DNA of 64,000 nt, taken from an uncultured Acidobacteriia bacterium (GTDB lineage: Bacteria; Acidobacteriota; Terriglobia; Bryobacterales; Bryobacteraceae). Each line of letters opens with the position of its first letter. The first letter of the stretch is position 1. The stretch covers positions 81,546 to 145,545 of the forward strand of contig CAIXXM010000024.1 of the NCBI GenBank assembly GCA_903923395.1, in the 5' to 3' direction. A program made the position numbers and the translations under genes. The notes under the pieces were generated by a model. That model saw nothing but the letters and a program-made list of their open reading frames with translations, ran no database searches and had not been told where the DNA came from. Below, in pieces: positions 40,838 to 49,994 of the stretch.

Positions 40838-42862
40838 TCAGGGTCGGATCCGGTACAACTCCCAGTTTCCCGTGCGGTTCGATGCAATGACGATCGCTTT
40901 GCCGTCCGGCGACCAGGCGGGGTCAGCATTTTGGGTCAACGCATTCGACACCCTTCGGATATCCCGCTTTTCAGAACCCATCACGAAAATCTGCCAGCCA
41001 TGCCCCTCGTTCCCGGAAAAGGCAATGGATTTTCCATCGGGTGACGACGCGGGCATGGAACCCACTCCCAACTCTTCCTCGCCAGAGCCGTCGGGCCGAA
41101 TCCGGTAAAGACGGTACTCCCCGCTGCGGTCATTGTCGAAGACGATCCAGCCATCCACAGACCACGCCGCACAAATCCCGAGACCCTTCGCCTGGGTCAG
41201 TGGTCGCTCTCCTGTTCCGTCCGCATTGATGATATGGAGAGCTACTTTGCTGTTCTCCCAACGGGAGAACACCAGTTGCCTTCCTTCGGGGGACCACGCT
41301 GGCAGACTGTCTATCCCGCCACCCGAACTCACCTGACGCGCATGGCCGCCATCCGCATCCATCAGGTGGATCTTGTTGTGACCGGACCGATTGCTCGTAA
41401 ACGCGATACGGTTCCCATCCGGGGACCAGGCAGGTTCGACATCTTCGGCACTGCTTCGGCTGATATCGGTCCAGGCACCGCCCTTTACATCTATCCGGAA
41501 AATGTTCGTGGCGCCATCGCGATTGCTCGCGAAAGCAATCCATTTCCCATCGGGGGACCAGGTCGGGTGTGCCTCACGGCTGCGGCTTTGCGTAAGTTGG
41601 TCTGTTTGCACAGGAGGCAATGCCGAGACAAAGACCTCAGAAGTGCCGCTGAAACGGCGCTGGAAGACGATATGCAAACCGTCTGCGCTCCATTCGGGTT
41701 CTCCTTCGTCCTGCTGGCTTCCCGTGAGACGCAATACATCGGTGCCGTCGTATGCCATGACATAGACGTGTTCCTTCCCATCGCGTTTGCTGACGAAGGC
41801 AATCCGCGTGCCGTCCTTCGACCAGACCGGGACGCGGTTGTCCGCGTCCCGCACCTGCGGCAACAGCCTTGGCCCGGTGCCATCCCGCTTCATCAACGCA
41901 AGTTGCAAATGGCCATTGATGAGGCGGGTATGCAATATTTCTGATCCGTCTGGAGACCAGCTTGGATCCAGACAGTCCACGTCTGGATGTGAGATTCGCT
42001 GTTCATTGCTCCCATCCAGGGAAATTGTGAAGATCGACGCGTGTGGCGCACCGCGCCGCGCTTGAAAAGCAAGACTCCGCCCGTCTGGCGACCAGGAAGC
42101 ACGGGAACTGGGTTCCACTGTCAGGCGGCGCTGGCCGCTGCCGTCCGGGTTCATGATGTAGATCGCTGTCTTGCCACCGGATCTCTTGCTTTGGAAAGCG
42201 ATCCACTTTCCGTCGGGAGACCATTCCGGGGTGTCATCCTGCAGACCGGACGTGAGTTGGCTCAAGTCCCGGCCATCTGGCCGCATTTTCCAAATGGCAC
42301 CACGGCCGCCTCGATTACTGACGAAGAGGAGCCATTGGCCGTCCGGCGAGAGGCTGGGCTGCTCGTTTTCGCCGGTGAAGTGAGTCAACTGAAGCTCACC
42401 CACAAGTGGCAGTACGGGCCGCTCGAGAGATCGGTATCGCCAAATCCCAGCGCTGAGGGTCAAAGTTGTGAGAGCCACCACAGCCCACCTCCACCAATGA
42501 CTCCGGCGGGGCTCGATCAGCTCCGGGATATCTTCCTGCGGAAGTTCTACGGGCGCAACGAAGGAGTACCCGCGCCCTTGGATGGTGGCGATGTAACGTT
42601 GTTCCCCGGAAGAGTCTTCGAGTCGCCTGCGCAAAGTGGAAATGCACTGGCTTAAGGTGTTGCTCTCCACCGTGACACCACCCCAAACCTCAGCCAGCAG
42701 TTGCTCCTTGCTGACGACCTGGCCCCGGTGCCGGAGGAGAAAGACGAGTGCATCGAAGGCCTTGGCATTCATGGCAAGACGTTCGGAACCCCGGAACACG
42801 GTCCGGGCAGTGGCATTCACCAGGAAGGGTCCGAAAGAAAACCTATTCTCGGGGGAAGTCAT
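40838..42862 (-). CDS. Winged-HTH/transmembrane/TolB-like propeller sensor
   Basis: This 674-residue protein has an OmpR/CadC-type winged helix at residues about 8-105 (NAKAFDALVFLLRHRGQVVSKEQLLAEVWG, ending GRGYSFVAPVEL), one membrane span at about 131-147, and then about 12 PD40/TolB-type beta-propeller blades, recognisable by repeated WSPDGKWIAF and GDGSGxRRLT-like units. CadC-like topology suggests membrane-bound one-component regulation, with DNA-binding inside and propeller outside. Blades alternate residues such as SPDGxxIAF with DIxxxGG. It lies 5 bases downstream of the NtrC-type regulator on the same strand. Confidence 0.9.
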   Translation of the reverse strand: MTSPENRFSFGPFLVNATARTVFRGSERLAMNAKAFDALVFLLRHRGQVVSKEQLLAEVWGGVTVESNTLSQCISTLRRRLEDSSGEQRYIATIQGRGYSFVAPVELPQEDIPELIEPRRSHWWRWAVVALTTLTLSAGIWRYRSLERPVLPLVGELQLTHFTGENEQPSLSPDGQWLLFVSNRGGRGAIWKMRPDGRDLSQLTSGLQDDTPEWSPDGKWIAFQSKRSGGKTAIYIMNPDGSGQRRLTVEPSSRASWSPDGRSLAFQARRGAPHASIFTISLDGSNEQRISHPDVDCLDPSWSPDGSEILHTRLINGHLQLALMKRDGTGPRLLPQVRDADNRVPVWSKDGTRIAFVSKRDGKEHVYVMAYDGTDVLRLTGSQQDEGEPEWSADGLHIVFQRRFSGTSEVFVSALPPVQTDQLTQSRSREAHPTWSPDGKWIAFASNRDGATNIFRIDVKGGAWTDISRSSAEDVEPAWSPDGNRIAFTSNRSGHNKIHLMDADGGHARQVSSGGGIDSLPAWSPEGRQLVFSRWENSKVALHIINADGTGERPLTQAKGLGICAAWSVDGWIVFDNDRSGEYRLYRIRPDGSGEEELGVGSMPASSPDGKSIAFSGNEGHGWQIFVMGSEKRDIRRVSNALTQNADPAWSPDGKAIVIASNRTGNWELYRIRP

Positions 42863-42867
42863 GGTGC

Positions 42868-44181
42868 CTACCCCTTCATCCTCTCCAGCTTCCGGTACAG
42901 CGTTTTCCGCTCAATCCCCAGCACCTGTGCTGCGCGGCTCTTGTTCCCGCCGGTCGCGGCGAGTACCCGCCGGATCTGCTCCATCTCTGTCTCTGCCAGC
43001 GTCTCACCGCCTGAATCCTTGGCTTCAGCCGATTCAATCGCGTCGTGCACGGCCTCCGCATCAATGCGCCCATTCGGAACCAGAATCACCATGCGCTCCA
43101 TCAAATGCTGCAACTGCCGCACGTTGCCGGGCCACATGAATTCCTTCAGTGCCTTCATGCCGGATTCCGTTACCTTCGCATCCAGGTTGTAACGTCCGTT
43201 GTACTTATTCAGGAAGAACTGCACCAGCAGAGGGATATCAATCCGGCGCTCGCGCAACGGCGGCAACTCCAGACGCACCACGTTGAGGCGGAACCAGAGA
43301 TCCTCACGGAACTTGCCCTCCTCCACCATCTTCTGCAAATTGCGGTTGGTGGCGGCGACCACGCGGACATCCACCTTCTTCTCCCGCGGTGAACCCACCG
43401 GCCGGATCTCGCGCTGCTGCAGGAAACGCAGGAGTTTCACCTGGAACCCAAGATCAATTTCTCCGATTTCGTCCAGAAATACCGTACCCTTGTTCGCCGC
43501 TTCAAACACACCAATCCGGTCACGGTCTGCTCCCGTAAACGCACCTCGCATGGCACCGAACAGTTCGCTTTCGAGCAGCGCGGCGGGAATCGAAGAACAA
43601 TCCACCGGCACAAACGGGTAACTGGAGCGCTGGCTGAACTGGTGCACCATGCGGGCCACCATCTCTTTACCGGTGCCGGTCTCGCCTTCAATCAAGACAG
43701 AAGCATCGGTAGGCGCCACGCGCGAGAGCGTCTTGTAGATCTCCACCATTTTGGGAGAACTGCCGATGAGTTCGGACTCCGGCAGATCTTCCACTTCGGT
43801 ATCTTCGTCGTCCTCATGACTGGTATCGAGCGCACGCCGCACTGCGCTCAGCAGGGTATCGAGTTCAAAGGGTTTGGCCAGGTAATCAAACGCACCATTC
43901 TTCGTGGCGGCCATCACCGTTTCCATGGTGCCGCGCGCGGACATCAAAATGACCGGCGTTTCCACCTGGTGCGACTTCGCAGCCATCAGCACGTCAATGC
44001 CTGTGCGGTCATCAATGTAAATGTCGCTGATTACCAGCGGATATTTCGTCTTGTGCAGGCGTTCCAATGCGTCGCGGGTATTCGACACCGCGTCGACTTC
44101 GAATCCTTCGAGCTCCAGGAACGAGACAACCGTCGTCCGTACGCTCGGGTCATCCTCTACCAGCAAAATCTGATCAGTCAT
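42868..44181 (-). CDS. NtrC-family sigma-54 response regulator
   Basis: The 437-residue protein has a receiver domain (phospho-acceptor D53 in [11 protein letters not shown]), an AAA+ domain with [20 protein letters not shown] and [11 protein letters not shown], and a C-terminal Fis-type HTH ([17 protein letters not shown]). It activates sigma-54 promoters when phosphorylated. Its ATG overlaps the sensor kinase stop (ATGA, 44178-44181), making a classic two-component pair. Target promoters are not identified. Confidence 0.97.
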   Translation of the reverse strand: MTDQILLVEDDPSVRTTVVSFLELEGFEVDAVSNTRDALERLHKTKYPLVISDIYIDDRTGIDVLMAAKSHQVETPVILMSARGTMETVMAATKNGAFDYLAKPFELDTLLSAVRRALDTSHEDDEDTEVEDLPESELIGSSPKMVEIYKTLSRVAPTDASVLIEGETGTGKEMVARMVHQFSQRSSYPFVPVDCSSIPAALLESELFGAMRGAFTGADRDRIGVFEAANKGTVFLDEIGEIDLGFQVKLLRFLQQREIRPVGSPREKKVDVRVVAATNRNLQKMVEEGKFREDLWFRLNVVRLELPPLRERRIDIPLLVQFFLNKYNGRYNLDAKVTESGMKALKEFMWPGNVRQLQHLMERMVILVPNGRIDAEAVHDAIESAEAKDSGGETLAETEMEQIRRVLAATGGNKSRAAQVLGIERKTLYRKLERMKG

Positions 44182-46061
44182 AATGCACGCTTCAACTCTA
44201 GAGTAAACTCTGAACCACGGCCCGGTTCTGACTCCACATGAATGCTGCCCCCATGCTGGGTAACAATCTGTTCCACGATCGACAGCCCGATTCCAGTTCC
44301 CAATTCACCCGTCTCCTCCGCCTTCTTCGTCCGGTAGAACTTTTCAAAGATACGGCTCACTTCTTTCTTTGTCATGCCGATGCCCTGGTCGCGCACGGAT
44401 AACTGCAGCCGGTCACGGTCCTGCCGGCAACTTACAGTAACTTCAGTTTCGCGGGGGGAATACTTCACCGCATTGGTTAATAAGTTATAGATGGCGTATT
44501 CCATCAGTTCCACATCCCCCAGCAGGTCCACCTGTGGAATCTCTTCCTGCATGATACGGATCTGCTTCCGCTCAGCCACGGGTGTCGCTCTCTGCACGCA
44601 GCGTTCCACAACGCCGGGCAGGCTGAAGCGCTCCCGTTTCATCTCCATTTGGCCCGCGGAAAGGCGCTCCACGCTGAGGAAGGTCTCAATCATCTTGGCC
44701 AGTCTTTTGGATTCCGAGTTGATGAGTTCCGCCATCTGTTTCCGCTTGGCCTCCGGCATGGTGGCGTAGCGGCTGATCAATTCGCTCGAGCCCTGTATGG
44801 CCGTCAGCGGTGTGCGCATTTCATGGGTCACGAACTGCATGGCGCGCTGGTAGCGGCTGCGTTCCTGCTCTGTATTCTGCAAGCGCCGGCGGTCAATGAT
44901 ATGCCGCCAAGCGGCTGCGGAAACTGCCGCTAACACCGCCGTCAAAGTGCCCGGCAGATACTCCCAGACGATGGAGTAGTGGAACGCAATCGCGGGAATG
45001 GCCTGCGAGGCCAGCACGGACAGAAGCGCCATGGCATTGGCGGGCCAGATTGCAGTCCAGGCATAGGGCAGCCCTGCCATCGCGGCTAATAACAGGCATG
45101 TCACCAGCACCGCGGTCAGCGGCACATCCGTCAGAAAACTGCCCCGCGACAACGTCTCATAGGCGTTGGCATGGATCTCAATTCCGGGCAGGGATTCACC
45201 ATTCGAATAAGGCGTCATCCAGCGGTCGCGGACGGCAGTTTGGGCCGTAACACCGGCGAACACCACTTTCCCCGCGAACCGGGATGCCAGCGCGGGGTTA
45301 TGCTTCAGTTCCGCCACTGAAATCTGTGGCATGGTCATCGATTGCGGGATGTACCGGATCCGCACAGTGCGCCAGCTTTCGGCCCCGCAGCCGGAAGCTT
45401 CAAAACAATCGCGTATCCCGGCCGGCACGGTAAAGTTTCCCACCCGCAGATCACTTTCTGATTCCTCGATCTCCCCGCCATGCACCACATGGAAAGCCTC
45501 AAACGCCAGTGCCCAGTGCCGCACCTTTCCCGCCGCCTTCATCAGTGGCAAGGCGCGGCTCACCGAGTCATACTTATCCAGATCAGCGTGCACATGTCCC
45601 ACTTGGACGGCGTATTTCCGGAAGCGCTGGATGGGTTCTTCCCAGCCTGAGCGGTCTGGCAGCAGATCGGCGGGCAGGATGAGATTCGGCGTCTTGGAAA
45701 ACGCTGTCTCCAGCCGGGCATCTGACCTTTCTTCGCCCTCATCGGCCAGTATCAAGTCGATTGCCACGGCTTTGGGATGCGCGCCAGCGATGTATTCCAA
45801 ACCGTCGGCCAGTGCGACACGCATCCCGCGTAAGCCGCCATATTCCGTCAGGGTCTTTTCGTCCAGGGCCAGAACGATGGCGTCCGGTGTCCAGGGCTTC
45901 GGCTGGTCCAGGCGGAAGAGAAAATCGTACGCGTACCCGTTGATCTGACGGCCGAAGGCAGTGAAGCCAAGGAACAGACCCAGCCCGGCCGAAGCAGAGA
46001 GCAGGATACCCAGTGCGATCCGTGACTTAGTTGCGGTGAGCCAGCGCACGCTCGATCTCAC
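44178..46061 (-). CDS. CHASE2-domain sensor histidine kinase
   Basis: The 627-residue protein has an N-terminal membrane anchor, an extracytoplasmic CHASE2 domain (about 40-300; VLALDEKTLTEYGGLRG, VAIDLILADEGEERSD), then three membrane spans (about 310-375), a HisKA with H413 in FVTHEMRTPLTAIQGSSELI, and an HATPase domain (NLLTNAVKYSP; LSIVEQIVTQHGGSIHVES). It is paired with the NtrC-type regulator. GTG 46061 is the longest start; its first 35 bases overlap the upstream peptidase gene. CHASE2 ligands are unknown. Confidence 0.95.
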   Translation of the reverse strand: MRSSVRWLTATKSRIALGILLSASAGLGLFLGFTAFGRQINGYAYDFLFRLDQPKPWTPDAIVLALDEKTLTEYGGLRGMRVALADGLEYIAGAHPKAVAIDLILADEGEERSDARLETAFSKTPNLILPADLLPDRSGWEEPIQRFRKYAVQVGHVHADLDKYDSVSRALPLMKAAGKVRHWALAFEAFHVVHGGEIEESESDLRVGNFTVPAGIRDCFEASGCGAESWRTVRIRYIPQSMTMPQISVAELKHNPALASRFAGKVVFAGVTAQTAVRDRWMTPYSNGESLPGIEIHANAYETLSRGSFLTDVPLTAVLVTCLLLAAMAGLPYAWTAIWPANAMALLSVLASQAIPAIAFHYSIVWEYLPGTLTAVLAAVSAAAWRHIIDRRRLQNTEQERSRYQRAMQFVTHEMRTPLTAIQGSSELISRYATMPEAKRKQMAELINSESKRLAKMIETFLSVERLSAGQMEMKRERFSLPGVVERCVQRATPVAERKQIRIMQEEIPQVDLLGDVELMEYAIYNLLTNAVKYSPRETEVTVSCRQDRDRLQLSVRDQGIGMTKKEVSRIFEKFYRTKKAEETGELGTGIGLSIVEQIVTQHGGSIHVESEPGRGSEFTLELKRAL

Positions 46062-47301
46062 TGGGATCGCGGGGAAGAGCGCCGCTCATGTTCTTATAAC
46101 CATCTTTCGTCACCAGAATCGTATCTTCGATCCGCACGCCGAGGCTCTCTTCCGGAATATAAATCCCCGGCTCAATCGTGATCACCATGTTCTCTTTCAG
46201 GACCAGTTGCGGATCGGTGGGATCATGCACATCCAGCCCGACAGGGTGCCCCAGTCCGTGGATAAAGTATTTGTCGAGCGGTTCCCCATGCAGATCCTTG
46301 CCGTGGGACTTGATGTAATCCCGCGCAATCTGGGTCAGCTTCGACATCGCCACCCCCGGTTTGACAGCGTCCATGGCGGCCTGCTGGGCACCCAGAACAA
46401 TCTCATAGATTTCGCGCTGTCTTGGCGTGAACTTACCGTTGACCGGCAGGGTGCGGGTAATGTCGCTGGCGTAGTTATCGCACTCGGCTGCCACGTCCAT
46501 CACGGTAACTTCACCGGAATCCATGCGGCGCGAGTTCTTCGAGTAATGCAGTACAGTGGAATTCAACCCGGAGCCGACAATCGGCGAATAAGCACTGCGC
46601 TGGCAGCCGGCTTTCATGTATTCGCCCACCATGGCCGCAGCGATTTCATACTCATACTTGCCGCCGGAGATCATCTTCCACGCGGCGAGGTGGCCTTTGA
46701 CGGAAGCATCGGTTGTCCGCTGGATCATTGAAATTTCTTCGGTCGACTTCACCTGCCGCAACTGACCAATGGTCCGGCGCAGATCCGCAATGTCGCGCAT
46801 GGGGGAAAGCTTTGCCAGCATTTCCGCGCCCGGGGTCTTCGCCAGCGTGTAGAAGTTCGGGTAGACATCCATCAGCGACCGCACGGTGGATTCGAACTTC
46901 GAAACCGGCAGCACCATCTGAAATCCGGTCTTCTCTTGCACGTCGGGATCGAGCGGCCCGAGCTTGCGCCCGGTCCATCGCTCCTGGCGCAGATCACGGT
47001 CTGGCAGGAAGAGGATTTCGCGGGGCTGGCGGCTCTCTTCATTGAACTTGGGGGAGTCTTTCTCCGGCACGGGCGTGAGCAGAACAATCGCTCCGGGCTC
47101 GTCCCAGCCGGTCAGGTAGAGGAAGTTCGGTTCCTGGAAGAAGGCGTAATGCAGTTCCTCCGGGGCTTCCTTTTCGCCGAAAAGAATGGCGATGCCGCCG
47201 GGGATCCGCCCCCGCAGTTTTTCCCGCCGCTGGGCAAAATCCGGGGAGACAGCCGCCGTTAGCTGTAACGTTAATGCAAGAAAAAGAAGAATGCGCCGCA
47301 C
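46027..47301 (-). CDS. Secreted Xaa-Pro aminopeptidase (M24B)
   Basis: The 424-residue protein begins with a signal peptide (RRILLFLALTLQLTAAVS) from GTG 47301; the frame is open much further upstream but without a fitting start. The N-terminal creatinase-like domain shows GIAILFGEKEAPEELHYAFF and NFLYLTGWDEPG. The C-terminal pita-bread domain has the metal ligands: VMDVAAECDNYASDITRT (two D), HGLGHPVGLDVHD (H), TIEPGIYIP (E) and GVRIEDTILV (E). It removes N-terminal residues before proline. Its 3' end overlaps the kinase gene by 35 bases. Confidence 0.93.
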   Translation of the reverse strand: MRRILLFLALTLQLTAAVSPDFAQRREKLRGRIPGGIAILFGEKEAPEELHYAFFQEPNFLYLTGWDEPGAIVLLTPVPEKDSPKFNEESRQPREILFLPDRDLRQERWTGRKLGPLDPDVQEKTGFQMVLPVSKFESTVRSLMDVYPNFYTLAKTPGAEMLAKLSPMRDIADLRRTIGQLRQVKSTEEISMIQRTTDASVKGHLAAWKMISGGKYEYEIAAAMVGEYMKAGCQRSAYSPIVGSGLNSTVLHYSKNSRRMDSGEVTVMDVAAECDNYASDITRTLPVNGKFTPRQREIYEIVLGAQQAAMDAVKPGVAMSKLTQIARDYIKSHGKDLHGEPLDKYFIHGLGHPVGLDVHDPTDPQLVLKENMVITIEPGIYIPEESLGVRIEDTILVTKDGYKNMSGALPRDPSEIERALAHRN

Positions 47302-47389
47302 TGGCCCAGTATAGGCCTTTTCCCGCCAACCCAGCGACCTCCAGAAACCATAAAGAATCGGTACCTGGCACCATTTCTTTGTGGTTGCT

Positions 47390-48586
47390 TTATGTGGGGC
47401 CTTCGCGCCACTCCCGCAGTTGGGGTGATTTCGCCCAGTAGAGCGCCACAATCCCGATGCTTGCCAGTCCTCCGCCCACCACACTTGCCACCGGGCCGAA
47501 CCAGCCAGCCGTCCAGCCGGACTCCACCGCTCCCAGTTGGTTCGAGCAGTTGATGAAGATCCCGTTCACCGCCATCACGCGGCCTTTGATGGAATCCGGC
47601 GTCCTGGTCTGAATCAACGATTGCCGCAGTACCACGCTGACGTTATCGAAGACGCCAGTCAGCACCAAAGCGAGAAACGAAAGCGCCAGCGATCGCGAGA
47701 GTCCGAAGACTATGGTCGCGAGGCCGAAGCCCGCCACGCAGAGCAGCAGCACCTTGCCTGCCGCCGCGATTTTTTTGGAATTCGCAAGCACGAACGCCAT
47801 CCCCACCGCGCCAATTGAAGGTGCCGCCCGCAGCCAGCCCAGGCCTGTTGGTCCCGCGTGAAGGATATCCACCGCGTAAACCGGCAACAAAGCCGTTGCA
47901 CCGCCGAAGAGCACCGCAAACATGTCGAGCGAAGATGCCGCGAGAATCAGTTTGTTGTTCCAGAGAAAGCGCAGTCCTTCGGTGATCGGGACATCCGGAG
48001 CTTTCTCAACGGCTTCCGGCTTGCGGACAGGCAACATCGCGAAGCAGACCAGTGTCGCCGCGGCAAATCCACCCAGTGTCAGGTAAACAGGAACACTGCC
48101 CGTCACGGCAATCATCACGCCGGCCAGTGCCGGTCCGCTCACACTGGCGATTTCCTGCGCACTGCTGTTCCAGGCCACAGCCTTCCCCAGCGCTTCCCGC
48201 GGAACCACCCAGGGCAGCATCGCCATGCGGGCCGGGCTCTGGAATGCGCGTGCGGCGGCACTGAGGAAGAGGCAAGTGTAGATGATCCAGACCTTGCGGT
48301 CCGCAAACGCGAGGATCACGAGCGAAAGCAGCAGCAAACCCTGTGTGATCACCAGGATGAGGCGGCGGTCGTAGCGGTCTGCCATCTGCCCGGCGAACAA
48401 TGCAAAGAGCAGAAATGGTGCCACCTGGACGAAGCCCACATTGCCGAGCACCACCGCCGATTTCGTGGCGAGATAGAGATCCCATCCCACGGCCACGCTG
48501 AGCATCTGTAAACCAAGCACGGAAAGGAAATTTCCTGCCAGCAACAACCGGTAATCCCGGGACCGAAACGGCAGGTAGGCGTCCAT
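47390..48586 (-). CDS. MFS transporter
   Basis: The 398-residue protein has about twelve hydrophobic segments and MFS motif A-like GQMADRYDRRLILVI between helices 2 and 3. The family with RDYRLLLAGNFLSVLGLQM at the N-terminus includes enterobactin-exporter-like (EntS) proteins. Substrate unknown. A 5' stretch (47302-47389) separates it from the peptidase gene. Confidence 0.92.
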   Translation of the reverse strand: MDAYLPFRSRDYRLLLAGNFLSVLGLQMLSVAVGWDLYLATKSAVVLGNVGFVQVAPFLLFALFAGQMADRYDRRLILVITQGLLLLSLVILAFADRKVWIIYTCLFLSAAARAFQSPARMAMLPWVVPREALGKAVAWNSSAQEIASVSGPALAGVMIAVTGSVPVYLTLGGFAAATLVCFAMLPVRKPEAVEKAPDVPITEGLRFLWNNKLILAASSLDMFAVLFGGATALLPVYAVDILHAGPTGLGWLRAAPSIGAVGMAFVLANSKKIAAAGKVLLLCVAGFGLATIVFGLSRSLALSFLALVLTGVFDNVSVVLRQSLIQTRTPDSIKGRVMAVNGIFINCSNQLGAVESGWTAGWFGPVASVVGGGLASIGIVALYWAKSPQLREWREGPT

Positions 48587-48638
48587 TTACTTTCAGTATC
48601 CCGTGTGCAAGGTAAAATTCCTGAGGAGACATTCCCCG

Positions 48639-49175
48639 ATGAAAATGACGAAACTGACCGCTGCCGCTTTGCTCACCGCAACCGCAGCTGTTTCCCTGAT
48701 GTTGGCCGGCACCGGCAACCGCGCCGTGACGAACAACCCCAAGAGCCCCACGGCCGAAACCACCACCATGATCGCCGGCAAGGCCGTAACGATTGAATAC
48801 AACGCTCCCTCCGCCCGCGGACGCGAAGTGGAAGGCGGTCTGATTCCCTTTGGCGGCTGGTGGCGCTTCGGTGCGGACACCGCGACGACCCTCACCACGG
48901 AAACCGACCTCATGATTGGTGACCTGCATGTTCCTAAAGGCGTTTACACCCTCTACGTGATTGCGGATGATGCCAAGACTTGGAAGCTCGCCGTCAACAA
49001 GCAGACCAAGCAGTGGGGTACGGTTTACAAGCCGGAAATGGACCTCGGTCGCACTGCGATCAAGCTGGCGAAGGCGGATGGCATGGTGGAAACGCTGAAG
49101 ATCACGCTGAAGCCCGCGGCTCTGGAATTCACCTGGGGCAAGACGCTGGCCACGGTGCCTTTGAAGGCGATGTAA
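48639..49175 (+). CDS. Secreted DUF2911 protein
   Basis: The 178-residue protein has a signal peptide (KMTKLTAAALLTATAAVSLML) and a DUF2911 domain: TTTMIAGKAVTIEYNAPSARGR, then GGWWRFGADTATTLTT, DLHVPKGVYTLYVI and YKPEMDLGRTAIKL. ATG 48639 has TGAGGAGA nine bases upstream. The domain is common in Bacteroidetes and Acidobacteria and its role is unknown. Divergent from the MFS gene. Confidence 0.88.
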   Translation: MKMTKLTAAALLTATAAVSLMLAGTGNRAVTNNPKSPTAETTTMIAGKAVTIEYNAPSARGREVEGGLIPFGGWWRFGADTATTLTTETDLMIGDLHVPKGVYTLYVIADDAKTWKLAVNKQTKQWGTVYKPEMDLGRTAIKLAKADGMVETLKITLKPAALEFTWGKTLATVPLKAM

Positions 49176-49235
49176 GAGATTCTAGAAGCTTACAGGCCGG
49201 TTGGCGAGTCCGTTGTGCGCGAGTTCTAACAAAAA

Positions 49236-49260
49236 GCAAGGGCCGGGGTCCGGCCCTTGC
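49236..49260. terminator. Terminator-like hairpin
   Basis: A perfect 10-bp stem GCAAGGGCCG/CGGCCCTTGC with a five-base loop. Five As precede it on the plus strand, so on the minus strand it is followed by TTTTT, a rho-independent layout in that direction; it may also end the DUF2911 transcript. Confidence 0.6.
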
Positions 49261-49274
49261 AAGCACTCTTAGTC

Positions 49275-49994
49275 ATGCGACTTCTGCTGTTCGCTCTGAT
49301 TATCGCCAGCTCTCTCTTCTGTCAGGTTCCTTTTGTGGGCTGCAAGATGGATGGGCAATCGGACCCGTGGGAAGCTCCCAAGGCTCCCCGGAACATGCAG
49401 TTGCTTGCGGGGAACCGCACGGACGGTTTGGCGTATTACCAGGCCGCAGTTGGCATTGGAGTCCTCGCACCTTTGGGATGGGGGTGTCACGGCATCTACG
49501 GCTCTAGCGGCCACATTCTCTTCGTCGCACCCAAGCCAATGGACAAGTGGCTGGCGGCCTTCCCCCGGGCAAAACCCACAGATCCCATGATCGCGGTCTT
49601 GTTCGCGACCAGCGAAACGAGTGGCCGCTTTCAGGTTGCGGAGATCGCCGGAAGGATATTTCGTGGCTATAGAAGATATGTCGAGGGAGTACGCGAAGGC
49701 TTCGAGGGTTTTCCTGACTGGTCTGCCGAGGGTCCCTTCCCGGCGGACCACCTGAGCCGGAAGAGCAAAACAGCGGTGGAATACCAGACTCCGGCCAACG
49801 CAGAAGGGTTGGGAACATATGTCGGACTGGGGAAGTCGGAGATCCCGATCCGTGGAGCGGCTGTGATCGCCGGGAAAAGACCACACCTCGACCTCTTCCT
49901 GCTTGCAGTCAAGCTTCCCGCCAATCTGAAAACGCTCGGGGCGGCGGTAATTCGCCAGTTTGAGAGCGATGCCGCCCGCTGCCCCTGCTATTGA
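49275..49994 (+). CDS. Secreted hypothetical protein
   Basis: This 239-residue protein has a signal peptide (MRLLLFALIIASSLFCQVPF) followed by Gly/Asp-rich sequence with repeated cysteines (VGCKMDGQ, WGCHGIYGSSG, ARCPCY). ATG 49275 is used; an ATG-like TTG at 49257 would begin inside the preceding hairpin. I recognise no family. Its end overlaps the convergent glycosyltransferase gene by 7 bases. Confidence 0.7.
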   Translation: MRLLLFALIIASSLFCQVPFVGCKMDGQSDPWEAPKAPRNMQLLAGNRTDGLAYYQAAVGIGVLAPLGWGCHGIYGSSGHILFVAPKPMDKWLAAFPRAKPTDPMIAVLFATSETSGRFQVAEIAGRIFRGYRRYVEGVREGFEGFPDWSAEGPFPADHLSRKSKTAVEYQTPANAEGLGTYVGLGKSEIPIRGAAVIAGKRPHLDLFLLAVKLPANLKTLGAAVIRQFESDAARCPCY

